64,000 bases of DNA from Triops longicaudatus (lineage: Eukaryota; Arthropoda; Branchiopoda; Notostraca; Triopsidae). The stretch lies in contig JAGQDJ010000222.1 of NCBI GenBank assembly GCA_022885665.1, positions 1 through 64,000 on the forward strand, read 5' to 3'. The position numbers were made by a program, and so were the translations under genes. This document shows, in pieces, positions 12,401 to 24,100 of this stretch (within the stretch, counting starts at the first letter, position 1; the number at the start of each line of letters is the position of its first letter). The notes under the pieces are model-generated. The model did not search any database, was not told the DNA's origin, and was given only the letters and a program-made list of their open reading frames with translations.

Positions 12401-13679
12401 AAATGAAACTATATGCACTACAGCATCGACTGAATTTTTAAAAAATACGCAGCACCGAAGAAAGGGAAAATAAGAAACTTAATGACTTCCTTACGACACA
12501 TCTCATTTTGTATGTTAATCGTGATAAGCTTTAGACGGATCTTAATTCGTATGCATCGACACTGCAAAGTCTGAGGTAAATGGCGCCGATTGACGCACAA
12601 TCAAGTACAACGAAAGGAAGTAAACGAATGAGACGTTATCACCGTGTGCCCAGCGTTTGTTTCAAGTTTGAGAAAACGTTAGAAAGCGGTTAGTAATTAT
12701 GTGTTTGAACGGCGGCTGCGGGAAAAGGGAAATTGACACCGAATGACGTAAAGCACAAAAACCGTACAAATCTAGGAGGTAAATGAGAATGTCTTATCAT
12801 TGTGTACCCAAAGTTTGTTTGAAGTTTGAAAAACCTTAAATGTCCCAAAATCGTAAAGGTCACTGAGAACTCCATGAAAAGGAGAAAGTAGCGCCTTCAC
12901 ATAAAAAAAAATTAAAAAAATAAAAATAAAACGTAATTAATGAGCAAACGACTAAGATTTATCACTGTACTTTTATTTTTTTTTCAGACTAAACTAGATA
13001 TTTTGCTTTACTTAAAAACAGAAAGGCATCTAATGAAATGGGGAGACATGGCGCCTCATGTTTCTGAACGCAATAAATTTCGGTAGAAAGAAATCTTCAT
13101 TTTTTTAATGAACCTGTGGTAGGCTTGTTTTCTTCAGTTCAAATAAACACAACGTGATTCCAGAAAGGGGGGTAGGAAAATGGCGTCAAGGCACGTGCCC
13201 TGTTCGCCCCTCCCATTGTTACGCAACTGCGTTAACCGCGGAGCCCGTCCTATCTCTGCAAATTAAGTGTTATTAGGGAATCCCTTTGCACTTGATATTT
13301 TGTTTGATAACCTATCGAGTTTAAAGTGTTGCACTAGAACTTTGCCCATCAAGCTCCCCGTGAACAAGATTATTTTCGGTGAACGACCAACACAAAGAGC
13401 TGAGCAGTCTGTAGCGTTTTCTTGTTGCTACGCTATATTTTTTCTTGTTACTATGCTTATACTGCCATTTGAAGGTCTTCTTCGTTTTAGAAAGTATTAT
13501 ATTCTGCATAGAAAGATGTACATCCTCCTTATTAGGTGGACACCATTACTACCCACAAAACTTGTATAAAGAGGGACTAAAGACGGACTTGGAGTCAGTT
13601 CCTCCGAGGGTATACGCCTTATCTGCGCCAAGTGAAGCATACTGGAGCAACGTTCTCCGTGTTAACTTTGGAAACATAC
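9435..13679. other. probable intron(s) of the RING-finger gene
   Basis: If the exon at 13680-13882 belongs to the RING gene, this stretch is intron. At least one small exon is probably hidden here, because the upstream exon ends in phase 0 while the exon at 9316-9434 needs phase 1. I see an (ATT)n run at 9716-9737 and TTAGG-like tracts near 11540-11760. There is no other convincing coding sequence. Confidence 0.4.
9716..9737. repeat. (ATT)n microsatellite
   Basis: About seven copies of TAT/ATT are followed by poly-T. Confidence 0.8.
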
Positions 13680-13882
13680 GGTAAGTTTGTCCTTTCCGTA
13701 CTCGTGCATACCTTTAAAGGCACGGAAGATTTGACAGTGGTACTTGCATTGGGCGGAGACTATCATTGGTAACAGCAGGCAGGTGTAAGCCACTCCCACG
13801 GCACTCAGTAGTACCGAAGATGAAGAAGTGATAGCAGGCCGGCTCAGGTACGGCAGTAATAGAAGTACGGAGAGTACGCGAA
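13680..13882 (-). CDS. probable transmembrane exon of the RNF145/TRC8-like gene
   Basis: This stretch is not open from an ATG, but it is open between an acceptor (TTTTTGTAG) and a donor (GTATGT) on the minus strand. It translates to two hydrophobic stretches (VLSVLLLLPYL and VLLSAVGVAYTCLLLPMIVS) followed by KYHCQIFRAFKGM. The order of a serine-rich turn, a membrane helix, a lysine-tyrosine and RAF matches the human RNF145 segment that ends in KFYLQGYRAF. It is on the same strand as, and upstream of, the RING exons. Assignment to that gene is inferred. Confidence 0.5.
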
Positions 13883-14056
13883 CTACAAAAAGTTAAAATT
13901 TATCATGGTAGGGAAGGACGAGTTTTGTTAGAATGAATGTGTTTGAGAAAATGCAGCATAAAAACCAGTAGAGTAAGTTTGGGTGATAAAAAGGGAGCAA
14001 TACCAAAAAGAAGACAGTTCGATAAGCATAGAAAATGTAGTTAAATATTACATGTA

Positions 14057-14080
14057 CAGTAGAATATCGTTATAACGAAC
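14057..14080 (+). mobile_element. terminal repeat of a pogo/Tigger-like DNA transposon
   Basis: CAGTAGAATATCGTTATAAC, running on into GAAC, matches the widespread Tigger/pogo terminal motif. Related ends occur at 43180 and 47538. No matching right end was found nearby, so this is probably a fragment. Confidence 0.5.
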
Positions 14081-15257
14081 CCTTATGTAATGAAGTGTAC
14101 TGAGTTAATTTCAAATTATGTTTGTAACGAATTGTAGGCTGTAGTGGATAATTTGTTTGCCCTGAGTTGGGCAGAACGTAAAGAAATTCTGATAGAATGT
14201 AACGGAAGTCTAATATCACGAACTTCGAGTTTAATAGATTTGTAGGTCCCGCGAGCTTAGATTTCGAGGTTAGTTATACAGAGCTTTTACTCTATTGTCT
14301 TATTATGAAAGTAATCAATGTAATGGTATGAACTACGAAGATAGCGAATTAAACCGTATTTACAAAGGACGGAAATGCGGCTTGGCTACAGTCTTGGATT
14401 GAAATAATACAGCTTTGGGATTGAAATAATTTTTGACAAGTGAAGTCAAGTCACATGTTTATGACGGGGTATCCAAAACTCAATTTATTCCAAGTTTCTG
14501 CTATTCAGATCCTCAGTACAGAAACATTACGGAATTTGGAAATGGCACGTGTTTTCTCAATGAATTCAACATGGTTTTCCACAATTAAAGCAATTCTGTA
14601 AAACAAATCGAGATCCGACAACACATATGTGTTTGGCTGAACTTTTCATATTACTGCAACTCTTATGAGGATATGGTACCTGTAAAGGGGAAAACAACCA
14701 AGCAAACCTGTAAGCACTAATGTGACGATACTTGTGTGGCTATTGCGCCAAAATTTTCGTTATTCGACATAGAAAAATGTCGTCGTGTGAGTAGCTCGAA
14801 ATTTTCGTTAGTTGCCACAACTACTGTGTATTTATATTTCGGCTTCTTGTTGGATAGTTATTGACAGGTCTGGCAGTAACGGAACAGAGAATATGCATTT
14901 ACGCAAAGAGGCATTGTTTCTAAACTCTGGCGTTCGTTATCTTACAAGTGCCCTAGCCCCACAGCTTTTGCGAGGAATTCACTGTAGCCAACAGAGATCT
15001 TTCACAGTGATTTCGTTGTTGGTAACCTAACTCACGTTAAATTGGAAGATTTATTTTTGTCAATAATTTTGACTATTCTCCGTTATACTTTGAGCTCATT
15101 ATTGGTGTTTTTAATTGTTTTGCAGCGAAAAGAGACAAAAATGTGCTCGCTCTCTACATTAAGTGTAACCCAACCTTTCGATCTGTACTAAAGCCGCGTT
15201 TACGGTACCATGATCAGAGATGACCAAACATGCAACTTGGACAAAGAAAGATTAGTA

Positions 15258-15440
15258 TAACTTAGGTTAGGTTCGGTCAGATTAAGGTGGTTTTAGCTAG
15301 GTTAGGTTGGTAAGAATAAATTGGCTAGGTTAAATTGGTTGAATAAAGTTAGATTTGGTTAGATTAAGGTAGATGTGGTTAGGTTAAGGTTAAGGTAGGT
15401 GTGGTTAAGTTTAGTTAAGTTGCATAGGGTAGGTAAGTCG
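15258..15440 (+). repeat. degenerate TTAGG-like tract
   Basis: Many irregular copies of TTAGGTT, GGTTAG and TTAAGGT occur in 180 bp. It is the same kind of tract as the body of the dispersed repeats at 37.1-38.1, 44.3-44.7 and 47.8-48.2 kb, but I see no conserved tail here. Confidence 0.7.
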
Positions 15441-18400
15441 GGATTAGTTTTGAAAACTGGCTAACCAAAGAATCTCCTTTAAAAAAGAAAAATAGTGGTT
15501 GTAACCGCACGAAAACAACGGTAAGTTACGTGAAGTCCTTTAAAGGACTTTCAAAACATAGAGCATGTGAAGCCGACGTGGACCCAAACAAACTGACGTC
15601 AATAGCGCTGACCCTTTAGGTTGGCAATCAGCGGGCTTGCAGCCAACTTCGTAAACAGTTTAAGAATGCTACTGTAGTTGTCGCGAAGGGCATGGGGAAA
15701 CGGGTGTTAAAAAGACCCATGCTTTTCACTGAGACGTGCAATAGGTCACATATTCCTCCACACATCACACTATACAGCTCGAAATTTTAAAACAGGCCAA
15801 GGTTCCAACCCATTAGAGGCTTTGCCTTTTCCTTGCTTAAAGGCAGCAATAACACAACATCGAGGCATGTAAAGAATTCCCAAAACTGACCACACGTGCA
15901 AAGCTGGTCTTCTGAACTTGAAAATTGGGTTACTTTTTTGAGCAGACCCCTGTTCGGGCAAGTGGACGGCCTGTAGCGGAATCTTGATGCTGCTACTGGA
16001 ACCGTACAATGCGTGGCAACTTCGCAGTCGTGCTCTTACTCGCGTAATCATTCCCATGGTAGTTTAAACTGTAGTTGAAATTAGTTTAAGTTTATACGGT
16101 TAAACCGTATCCCGCGTTTAGTAGTTCACCAGACAAAAACACGTGATTTTCACGAACTTAAGGCCTTAGCTCTTTTATAAGTATTTTTAAAAAATTGATA
16201 AAATCGTTAAGACCGAAATAGTTCGAGAACTATCTTCGTCCAAATTTGCAGAACATCTAAAGCTGCGCTTCACCGTCGTGATTTTTGCATCACTTAGGGG
16301 TTTAATTATAGCACGGAACTTTGTTTAGTGCGCGCAAAGGTGTTGCTGCGCTTTTTCGCTTGTGTGGGCCGCAAAAATTCACAGCAAAAACTCGCCAAAC
16401 ATTGTAACCTTAAAGATTTAGGCGTAACCCCATTTCTTTACCAAACATTAAACAAGTTTATGAAAATGGCAAACATATAGTTAACGGAAAGAAAATAATA
16501 TCTCAATGATGAAAAAATAATGTGTCACAACAAGAAGAGGCGTTCGACAACCCCATTTTGATGGCCAACAATTGTATATATGATATTGGACTTGTTAATA
16601 AACTCCCAAAATGTTTAATCTTACATTTAGGAAGTCGTTGATTATCTTTGTCTGATAAAACCGATATTCTGTCAGGCGATAAAATGTACATGGCCAGACA
16701 TGAAAAAACGCATACCGGAATGCATTCCTATTAAATTCTTGTCACCATTTTTTCCTTATCTGGACACAAAAACATTTCTTTATTGGTGGAGACGCTGATC
16801 TGACGACAGTCAAAAGACAAAGACTGGAAATCACAGGATGGAGGTTTTTCCGTTGTGGAGTTATTCTGGAATTTTTGACACTTACGTTACAATGTTTACA
16901 GTCATATAGAACTTGATTAACTTGATTAACGGTTAGGTTCCCCATTAGTAATCAATTTATGTAACCTAACCTCGTTATGCGGTAGGTTGTATCTGTGAAG
17001 CGCAAAAGTGCGATCAACACACGTGCGTGACGTCAGTAAAGCATCAATGTACATAAGAAAGTCGAGAACTTGGAGGAAATCTTGGCTGCACAGTTTTCCA
17101 CACGTTTTTCCGTAACTCGTGCATAGGATACGGATGACTTTTTGATAATTATTCACCCCGGAATTAACTTTCTTCATTTTTTTTTATTTTCCGTTTTAAT
17201 GAAAGGTCGAGTTTAAAGATTGATGCAATTTTCCCGAAAGTAGATGACGAGTAACGTTGCTGAGGTGGACGTTCTTTTATCTTTTCATACATACCCATGA
17301 ACCCAATGCTCTCCCCGGAGGCTGACCAAGAAAGATTGTCGGTAAGCTGTCTATGTACTGGAAAATACTTAAGATAAATAAACGACAAGAAGCACAAGAC
17401 GTAGGGTAACACTGAATGTTCCCAATGCCCCGAGAACTGGGCTTAGTGGCTATACCAGCTTTCCGTGCTAGCAAGAATTAATTTTTCCAGCGCGCACGGC
17501 ACGCGCTGTCGAAGAAAACTTCCCGCACCACGTGGAACGTTCCCGGTGTGGATGCAAACGGTGTAGGGCAACAATGAATGTTCTCTGATGCCAATGCCAC
17601 AGTGGGCTGCGCAGAATATTCGGTATGGTTTGAAGAGCCTGAAACTATCGGACGATTTTTCGTTAAATTTTCGGTTTAGCTACGCTATTTTCGGACGTGG
17701 TAGGTTATTTATGAGAGCACTGATCTCTTCTGTCCCAAATGCTACAGTTTTGTGGGTTAAAAGGAGGAAAAGGCAAAGGTGATAAAACTAGACTTCTTCA
17801 TTAGGTTGCAAGTGACACAAGGTGTAAGATTTAGTGCGTTAGGTATCATTTCGCAGTGAAGGAAACGACCAAGCAATTTTTCCTACTTTTGGGTTATAAC
17901 TCTAACATAATATTATGAATGTCAGTAAACGTGAGCTCTATGACTATTGCCACCTTTCAATTGCATTTCTTGAGGGATGAGTCACAATTTTAGTAAATTT
18001 ATATGAATTTCTATTTATATGAAGTTTTCTTGCAAGAAACTGATAATAAGGAATTGCTTTACAGGGTACCTTTGTAAAAATATCAAACTTGTGTTTAAAA
18101 AAATATGAAGAAAAATACCGAATTATTTTGTGTAGTGTGCAAGAAAATAAAGGAATGTGTAAAAAATGCTCAAATTTTCTGGAGGAGTAGAAAGTGTTCC
18201 TCAAGCAATTCACGATTGTAACCTCGAACTTCTAATACCCTTGTTTATGTTATTTTAAGAACTTCTTTTTTTGCCTATGAGTTCCGGAGATAGAATTGTC
18301 CGAATGTGTATAAGTCAACTGGTCAATCCTTTTAGATTATTATTTTTGCTGGAAATGTTTTACTTAATAAAGTACCTAAGTTTTTCAATAAAAAAAGTGT

Positions 18401-19243
18401 AATTTGTAATAAAGTTTTTGCCCTGTACCCTCTTTTGCCCAGGGTACCGCCCACCCAAGTTCCGTGTAATGTACTTAGAACAGGGCCGTTTCGCTCGGAT
18501 CGTTTTTATGACTAATACCGTAGACGTTTAATTGTCAATTTGGTCTCTGTATGAGAGTTCAGTGGGTTCAGGAAAGCAAGAACCTCACATTTTGGCCAGA
18601 TTCATTTCGCCTCAGGAAAACCAGCTCCATGAATTATGGAATAGCCACGGGACTATGAGCGATAACGAAGAGAAGATGACGTCGATTCCAGGAATCAGTC
18701 CCAACACGATCCCTTGTATGGGGGATACCATACCGGGTTCCTTATATTTCTAGTGAGCTGCGCTTGACGACACCCATTTTGGGGAAAGAACTCTTCCTTT
18801 TCATGTCTTTCGTCACGGTTTAGGTCGGGCAATAAAGAATTAAAAAGAAGCAGAGACCCTTGGCTTTCCTTTCGCGATTAGACTAAGCCTGAACCAGAAA
18901 GTCCAAAGTTAAAAGTTCAATAATGATGATAATTGCCTCATATGCAAAGGGAATCCTGAGTGTCTGACGACGTGTCTCCACGGCATTTTCTAGAGCAATC
19001 GTCTATGGCAGCATAATGGGCGCGGTGCCTTCCCCATTAACCCCCCAGTTTCGGCCCTCCTGTAGGGGCTGGAATGGAAACCTCTTGCTTTTCACTGTTG
19101 GGCAAGTCGATACTTGTAGAAAAATCTTTCAAATTGGAGATGTAAAACATGGTGAAACACTTCCTCCTCTTGGCTGTCTTCTTCCTCCTATTTTTTTTAT
19201 TTGGTAAAATAAAAAGGGAGGCGTGGCTGATTCAAAGCCTTGC

Positions 19244-19251
19244 TATATAAA
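19244..19251 (+). promoter_or_regulatory. TATA box of the IGFBP-domain gene
   Basis: TATATAAA lies about 410 bp upstream of the start codon. A 5' UTR intron would explain the distance: a donor (AAG/GTAGGA) lies near 19425 and an acceptor (CTTACAG) ends near 19643, just before the ATG exon. Confidence 0.55.
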
Positions 19252-19660
19252 GCTTGGCCAGTCAAACCGGCGTCCACTTGTTCCTAACCGCCATTCCTTC
19301 CATGTTCTTCTCGCCAAGACCATTGTGTAACCGTCGGTCGAACTTAAACTTTTCGCTTCCGCTGACTAACTTGGCCAGCCAGCTTGAATTGTCCAAAAGA
19401 CTGCACAGAATTACTTTAATAGCCAAGGTAGGATACTACTCTAACAATTATCCAACTTTTGGAACATTCCCTTTTGCAGGGGAGAAACGTGACGAGGGAT
19501 GATGTTGCATATCTGTAACAAGTGTAAAAGTGCCTGACAACCTTGAACAAAATCATATCGGCCTTGTCATTCAACTGTCTGAAAAAGCCAGGACCCTCCT
19601 TGATTAGATTACACAGTAATTCTTTCTATGCTTTGTCTTACAGCTCAATCGAATTCCGCC

Positions 19661-20539
19661 ATGAACAGTGGCTCTTCTGCAGTGCTTCCAGTGGTAACTT
19701 TCTTGGTGATTTTGACCTTCCTATGCTGCTCCAAGTAATTACGAAACATAAAATGCACCGCAAAATAAGCTCCGATCTGACCTTCTCACTTTTCCGTATC
19801 TAGCGTCGAAGCTTTTCCGAGATGTGAACAGTGTACGGAACGTACATGTCCTACGCCAGTCAACTGCAAATACGGTATCGTCCGCGACTTCTGTGGCCGA
19901 GAAGTCTGTGCTAAGGTAAGATTTATTGTTAAAGCGCTTCTCAATGTTTTGGATCCTTCCTTCTCGTTTCGAGGTGTCCGGAATTTCGGGAATTCGGAGC
20001 AAAATTCCCAGAAAAAAATCGGATCTTATAGAGAACGTTTAAATTCCCATCAAACCGGTGATTTAATGTTTTACAAAAATGGGGAAAATTATTTGCAGGT
20101 TTTACCGGTACGTTCACCGATATTTTCAATCAATCGTAATATCCGTAAAGCCTTTTTTAAGTAAGTCATTATACGACCAACAGGTGGACAGATCTGATTT
20201 TTTTAAAAGAAAAAACTCTTCATAAAACAATGTGTCCTCTCGTGGTTATATGCAAAGTAAATCAGATTCGTTTGCATCCGAACAAAATGAACGGTTTAGG
20301 ATGATACTGGGAATATCCGAAACACTGATAAACAGAAAGTTATGCTGAGAACACGCATTCTTAGTAAAGCATATATTTATTTATTTATTTTTTTCAAATA
20401 ATACAAACAGGGTCCTGGCCATCGTTGTGGAGGTAAATGGGACTACCACGGCACGTGCGGTGACGGGATGTTCTGCTCTTGTGGCAGGTGTTCGGGCTGT
20501 TCCATTCACACTCTGGAGTGCCGTACTTCTTCTTGCTAA
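19661..20539 (+). CDS. secreted single IGFBP-domain protein (SIBD-1 / venom protein 302-like)
   Basis: Three exons (19661-19734, 19804-19915, 20411-20539) join in phase to 104 residues. All are short, so no long ORF marks this gene. Residues 1-25 are a typical signal peptide (VLPVVTFLVILTFLCCS). The mature part has about 17 cysteines in the order of the IGFBP N-terminal domain: CEQCTERTCPTPVNC, DFCGREVC, HRCGGKWDYHGTCGDGMFC and a C-terminal CSCGRCSGC. The GPGHRCGG...GTCGDGMFC block is the best family marker. Single-domain members are known from spiders, scorpions and crustaceans, in haemocytes and venom glands, with proposed roles in immunity or growth-factor binding. The ligand is unknown. 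The gene has its own TATA promoter and poly(A) signal. Confidence 0.88.
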
Positions 20540-20605
20540 TTCGCATGTTTTGTTCTACGAAACCCATGCATATCCATATTTCGAATCTGTGATTTTCTTC
20601 ATTCC

Positions 20606-20611
20606 ATTAAA
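20606..20611 (+). promoter_or_regulatory. poly(A) signal ATTAAA of the IGFBP-domain gene
   Basis: A common variant hexamer lies 67 bp downstream of the stop codon. Confidence 0.45.
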
Positions 20612-21130
20612 TGGGTGAGTACTTTGGGGAGTGACGAAGAGGACGACGGCGGAAACAGCGAGTGGTTAGTTAAAAGCACACTGTCATATCCGTCTCGTGG
20701 ATGAGAAGTCTACAGAAAGATGGCGTTGCTTGTCATATGATGGCGACGTGGATTGAGTCAGTCCCCGGAAAAGTAGAAAAATAACACAAGGGAGAGAAAA
20801 GGAACGGCAATCTCGTTGTCAGTCAAATTGATCAATTATTCGCTTCAGTTAGGTGTCGATTCTTTTGTAAAACTCCTCTGATTCTACATACTATAAATGC
20901 ATACCATTTTGTATCTTATATATCGCCCAATACATGCCACGTTTCCGATGACAGGTTGTCACTGGTCAGCGAACCGTACGGACGGAAGCCTTATGAGCTT
21001 TAAAGCAGACGAATCAATTTTTACTGGTTATTTTCCTAACGAAACTAAGAAAAATGGCGTTGCTGAACACGTATAGCTAGGGATTGGGATTTATATGTAC
21101 ATTTCACTTCATGGTCGGGGAAATTCCTTT
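20612..21130. other. convergent intergenic spacer
   Basis: It separates the 3' ends of the IGFBP-domain gene (+) and the RIIa/IQ gene (-). No coding features are seen; the right part must hold the 3' UTR of the RIIa/IQ gene. Confidence 0.6.
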
Positions 21131-24100
21131 TCATTCTTTTTGACTTCGATGCTTAATCAACCCCATATCTTTCCGCACTTTGTACCCACGGAATCCGGCT
21201 TGGATTGTTTGAACAGCTTGCACAACCTGGTCATCACACTGGTCAGCGCTACTGGCTTGGACTTGTTTCAAGCCACTTCGGGTGCGATAGCCGCGGTAGC
21301 TTGCTTGTATCTTGGTCGCTGCCTTATCTTCCGTGGAATCTCCGTCCAGAACCTCAACTTCCGCCGAAGGAGCGCCTTTCGAGGGGCGGTGCTTGCGAAC
21401 GCGGTAGCCCCGGAACGCGGACTGAATTTTGAGCGCAGCGGCCGCTTGGCGTCTGCCGTCGCAAGAATCCGTCCTAGTGAGTAGCCGCAAATAGGGGGCG
21501 CTCCCACGCCGATCGTCAGACGTCAGTTTGTGACAGTGCTTACGCTGGAACTCTGGCAAACTACCGCGCCGGTATTCGAAGCCACGTGGCAAGCTGACGC
21601 ACTTGGGAGGCGCTGACACGTTAACGTTGTTCTTAACGGTATCCGATTCTTCTAAGGAAAGGACTTTCGCTTTGCCTTGCCGGCGGCGTACCAAGAATCC
21701 TCGTACGCCAGCTTGAATTTTGGTGGCGGCTTTATCCGGATCCCAGCCTGCCTCGGCCTTACCACGTGCTATAGATTGCAATTCGGTCCACGTGGCACCC
21801 TCTTGCTTTGTCTTAGATAGCTGACGCCGAGTGCGGTAGCCCCTGTACCTGGCCTGGATTTTAATCGCGGCTGAATTCAACATCCCTTCTTCTTCGCTCA
21901 CTTGAGAGCTCAGCTCGTTGTCAACCACTACGCCATCTATTGGTATTTCTTCGACATGTACACCAGTGGCGCCATGTGATTCTGCTTCAGTCATTGGAGT
22001 GTCATTTACCTGGGGGGTTTTCATCCCTTTTCTTCGTTTTAGGTGTTGACGAGTGCGATAACCGCGGTAGTTGGCTTGAATCTTAGTGGCAGCACCGTCG
22101 TAGTACGGATCAAGGTATTGCATATTGTAGGGACTGCTGCTTCTCGAATGTTGTGAAGAGTGAGCTTCGCTACAGTCGCTCCATTCAGGGTCGTCCAGAT
22201 CCGTTACTAACTGATTCGGTGCCAAAGGAGGTTGGATGTCGCTTAGGTCTTCAATCACGCAAGTGAAGGCTCCTAAAACATGCTGCACTTCCTCGATCTT
22301 GTCCAGGATCTTGTGCTGGTTTTCTAAAACTACAATTTCCTCCGTAGGACTTGGACGTGGGCTCCAAGTGGCTTCCACGATTCCAGCGTTGTTGTCAGCT
22401 TCAGTGGATTCAATCACGAGCTCCATCGATCTCTCGTCCTCGATCAAGCTTGTTAAAGGCAGACTTACGATGGTTTCAGGGGGTACGCATTCTAGAGTTT
22501 CCGCTGCGGTTTTTTCTTCAATTTCCGGTGAGGTTTCGCTCTTGTCGTCGTTGTCTTCGGCTAGTGATGCAGGTGTTTCGTCACTGGCGGGAAAAGCAGG
22601 TACTGGTGATGTGAGAAACATGGCGACTTTAGTGATAGTTTCTGTTAAAGACGCTAAGGCTTCGTCCACAATGGGACCTTCCTCACCCGCATTGTCATCT
22701 TCATCGTTCGCTGTTGGCTGTGTGTTGTTGTCCATATCGGTGGCACTTCGCTCGTCATGGTGAATTACTAGGACTTCAGCTCCATTTTCCAGTTTGACAA
22801 TTCCGTGCAGAAAGTCCTCACTGTCGTCCATTTCGTTTTCGTCAACCGCATCGTCGTCTGTAGGTAGAATTATGGGTGATGCCACTGGTTCTGGTGTGGC
22901 CTGAGGGTTCTCTGGGGTTTTCTCTAACTCGGAGAGTTCATCAACTGTGTTCAGCGCTTCAGCAGGCGTAGGTTCAGATTCTTGCTCGGCATTTCCTTCG
23001 GCAATGATGTCCTGGACAGTTATTAGAGAGGCACCTTCTATAAGCATAAGATCTTCATTGATTTCGACTAAGTTTTCGACTTCAGCAGTCGTTATGAGTG
23101 ATTCCTCCTGCACGTCTTCAATGCTAAGACTTTCTGTTGGTTCCACATTGGCAGGAACAGTAAGTTCTTCGGTTAGATTAGTTGACTGTAGCTCCAAAAC
23201 AAGGGCTTCATCTTCTTTTGGATCGACTTCGATTGGCGTTCCGGCAACATTCTCCGGACTGATTGCTTCGACAGAGACATCTTCGTCTTTATTTTCTTCC
23301 ATGGAAACTGCAATGAATCAGAGCGAATTATCAAATAGTGCCAGTTAATATTCGATAAAAAATGTCAGTAAACTTCCCGAAAGGCAGTGTCATGACCTTA
23401 CGCCATTGTTGCATGTCAAACACCACCAACCTTACCCTTTTCCTGTTCGGAATCCTCTACCTTCGGTGTTTCAAACTCGACAAATGCGGCTTCTGTCACG
23501 TCGTCCGTATTTCCATTTTCTTCTACTGCTTCTACGGGAGTCGTGTCTTCTACTATAAAGCGAAGGTAGTTTTTATTATTGTAGCTATTTATGATTTCCT
23601 AGAGAAGGTCAAGGGTAAATCGTGTTTTTAGTTGCATTCGCAGCACGATCTACCGTCCAAAAATGTAACCGCTAGATGCAAACGCATGTCTGCTCGATAA
23701 ATTTTTTTTTTATTTTTTCATTATCAGCAAACATAGCTAAAAAGGCTGAATTAAAACAGACAAGTATAACTTTATAAATATGCCACTTTCAAACGCCACA
23801 AGGTTGCCGTGCTAAAGTTCTTTAAATATACAATGCATTGTTTTCTTCATGACGATTTATAGCTTTTAAGTATGCTTAAATTAAGGAAATGCCATTTTCC
23901 TTCGTTAATGATGGTTTTATCTTCATGTGGCGTTTTGAAATTTCAAAAAATGCTAGGCCAGGCACGTTGGCATATTAGATTTATTCCAAACATTTGTTTG
24001 TCATGCTTATCCGCCAGGTGTGCCACTGAAGAAAATAAAGGGTGTCTTAAGAAACCCCGCCCAGAATGTGTATCTTGTGTATGTTTACTACTGTCATTAG

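Larger units (their letters stand above)
13883..19243. other. gene-poor region with transposon remnants
   Basis: The 5' exons of the RING-finger gene may lie here on the minus strand, but I could not place them. Visible features are a pogo/Tigger-like terminal repeat at 14057-14080 and a TTAGG-like tract at 15258-15440. Two hydrophobic minus-strand readings (17164-17412 and about 18640-18760) remain unassigned. Confidence 0.4.

Noticed and set aside
15258..15440. True telomere or interstitial telomere array
   Set aside because: The units are irregular (TTAGGTT, TTAAGG, GGTTAG mixed with other words), unlike a clean (TTAGG)n array. They are treated as degenerate dispersed repeat.
17164..17412. 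Minus-strand ORF starting LPYVLCFLSFIYLKYF
   Set aside because: No family resemblance and no splice support. Overlapping ORFs in other frames are equally long.
18640..18760. Hydrophobic minus-strand reading (SPIQGIVLGLIPGIDVIF) considered as an N-terminal exon of the RING-finger gene
   Set aside because: The acceptor is acceptable but there is no convincing donor, and no alignment to TRC8/RNF145 could be made by eye.
19149..19250. Plus-strand start MVKHFLLLAVFFLLFFLFG resembling a signal peptide
   Set aside because: It lies upstream of the TATA box of the IGFBP-domain gene, is extremely T-rich and closes after 33 codons. There is no sign of splicing to a mature part.
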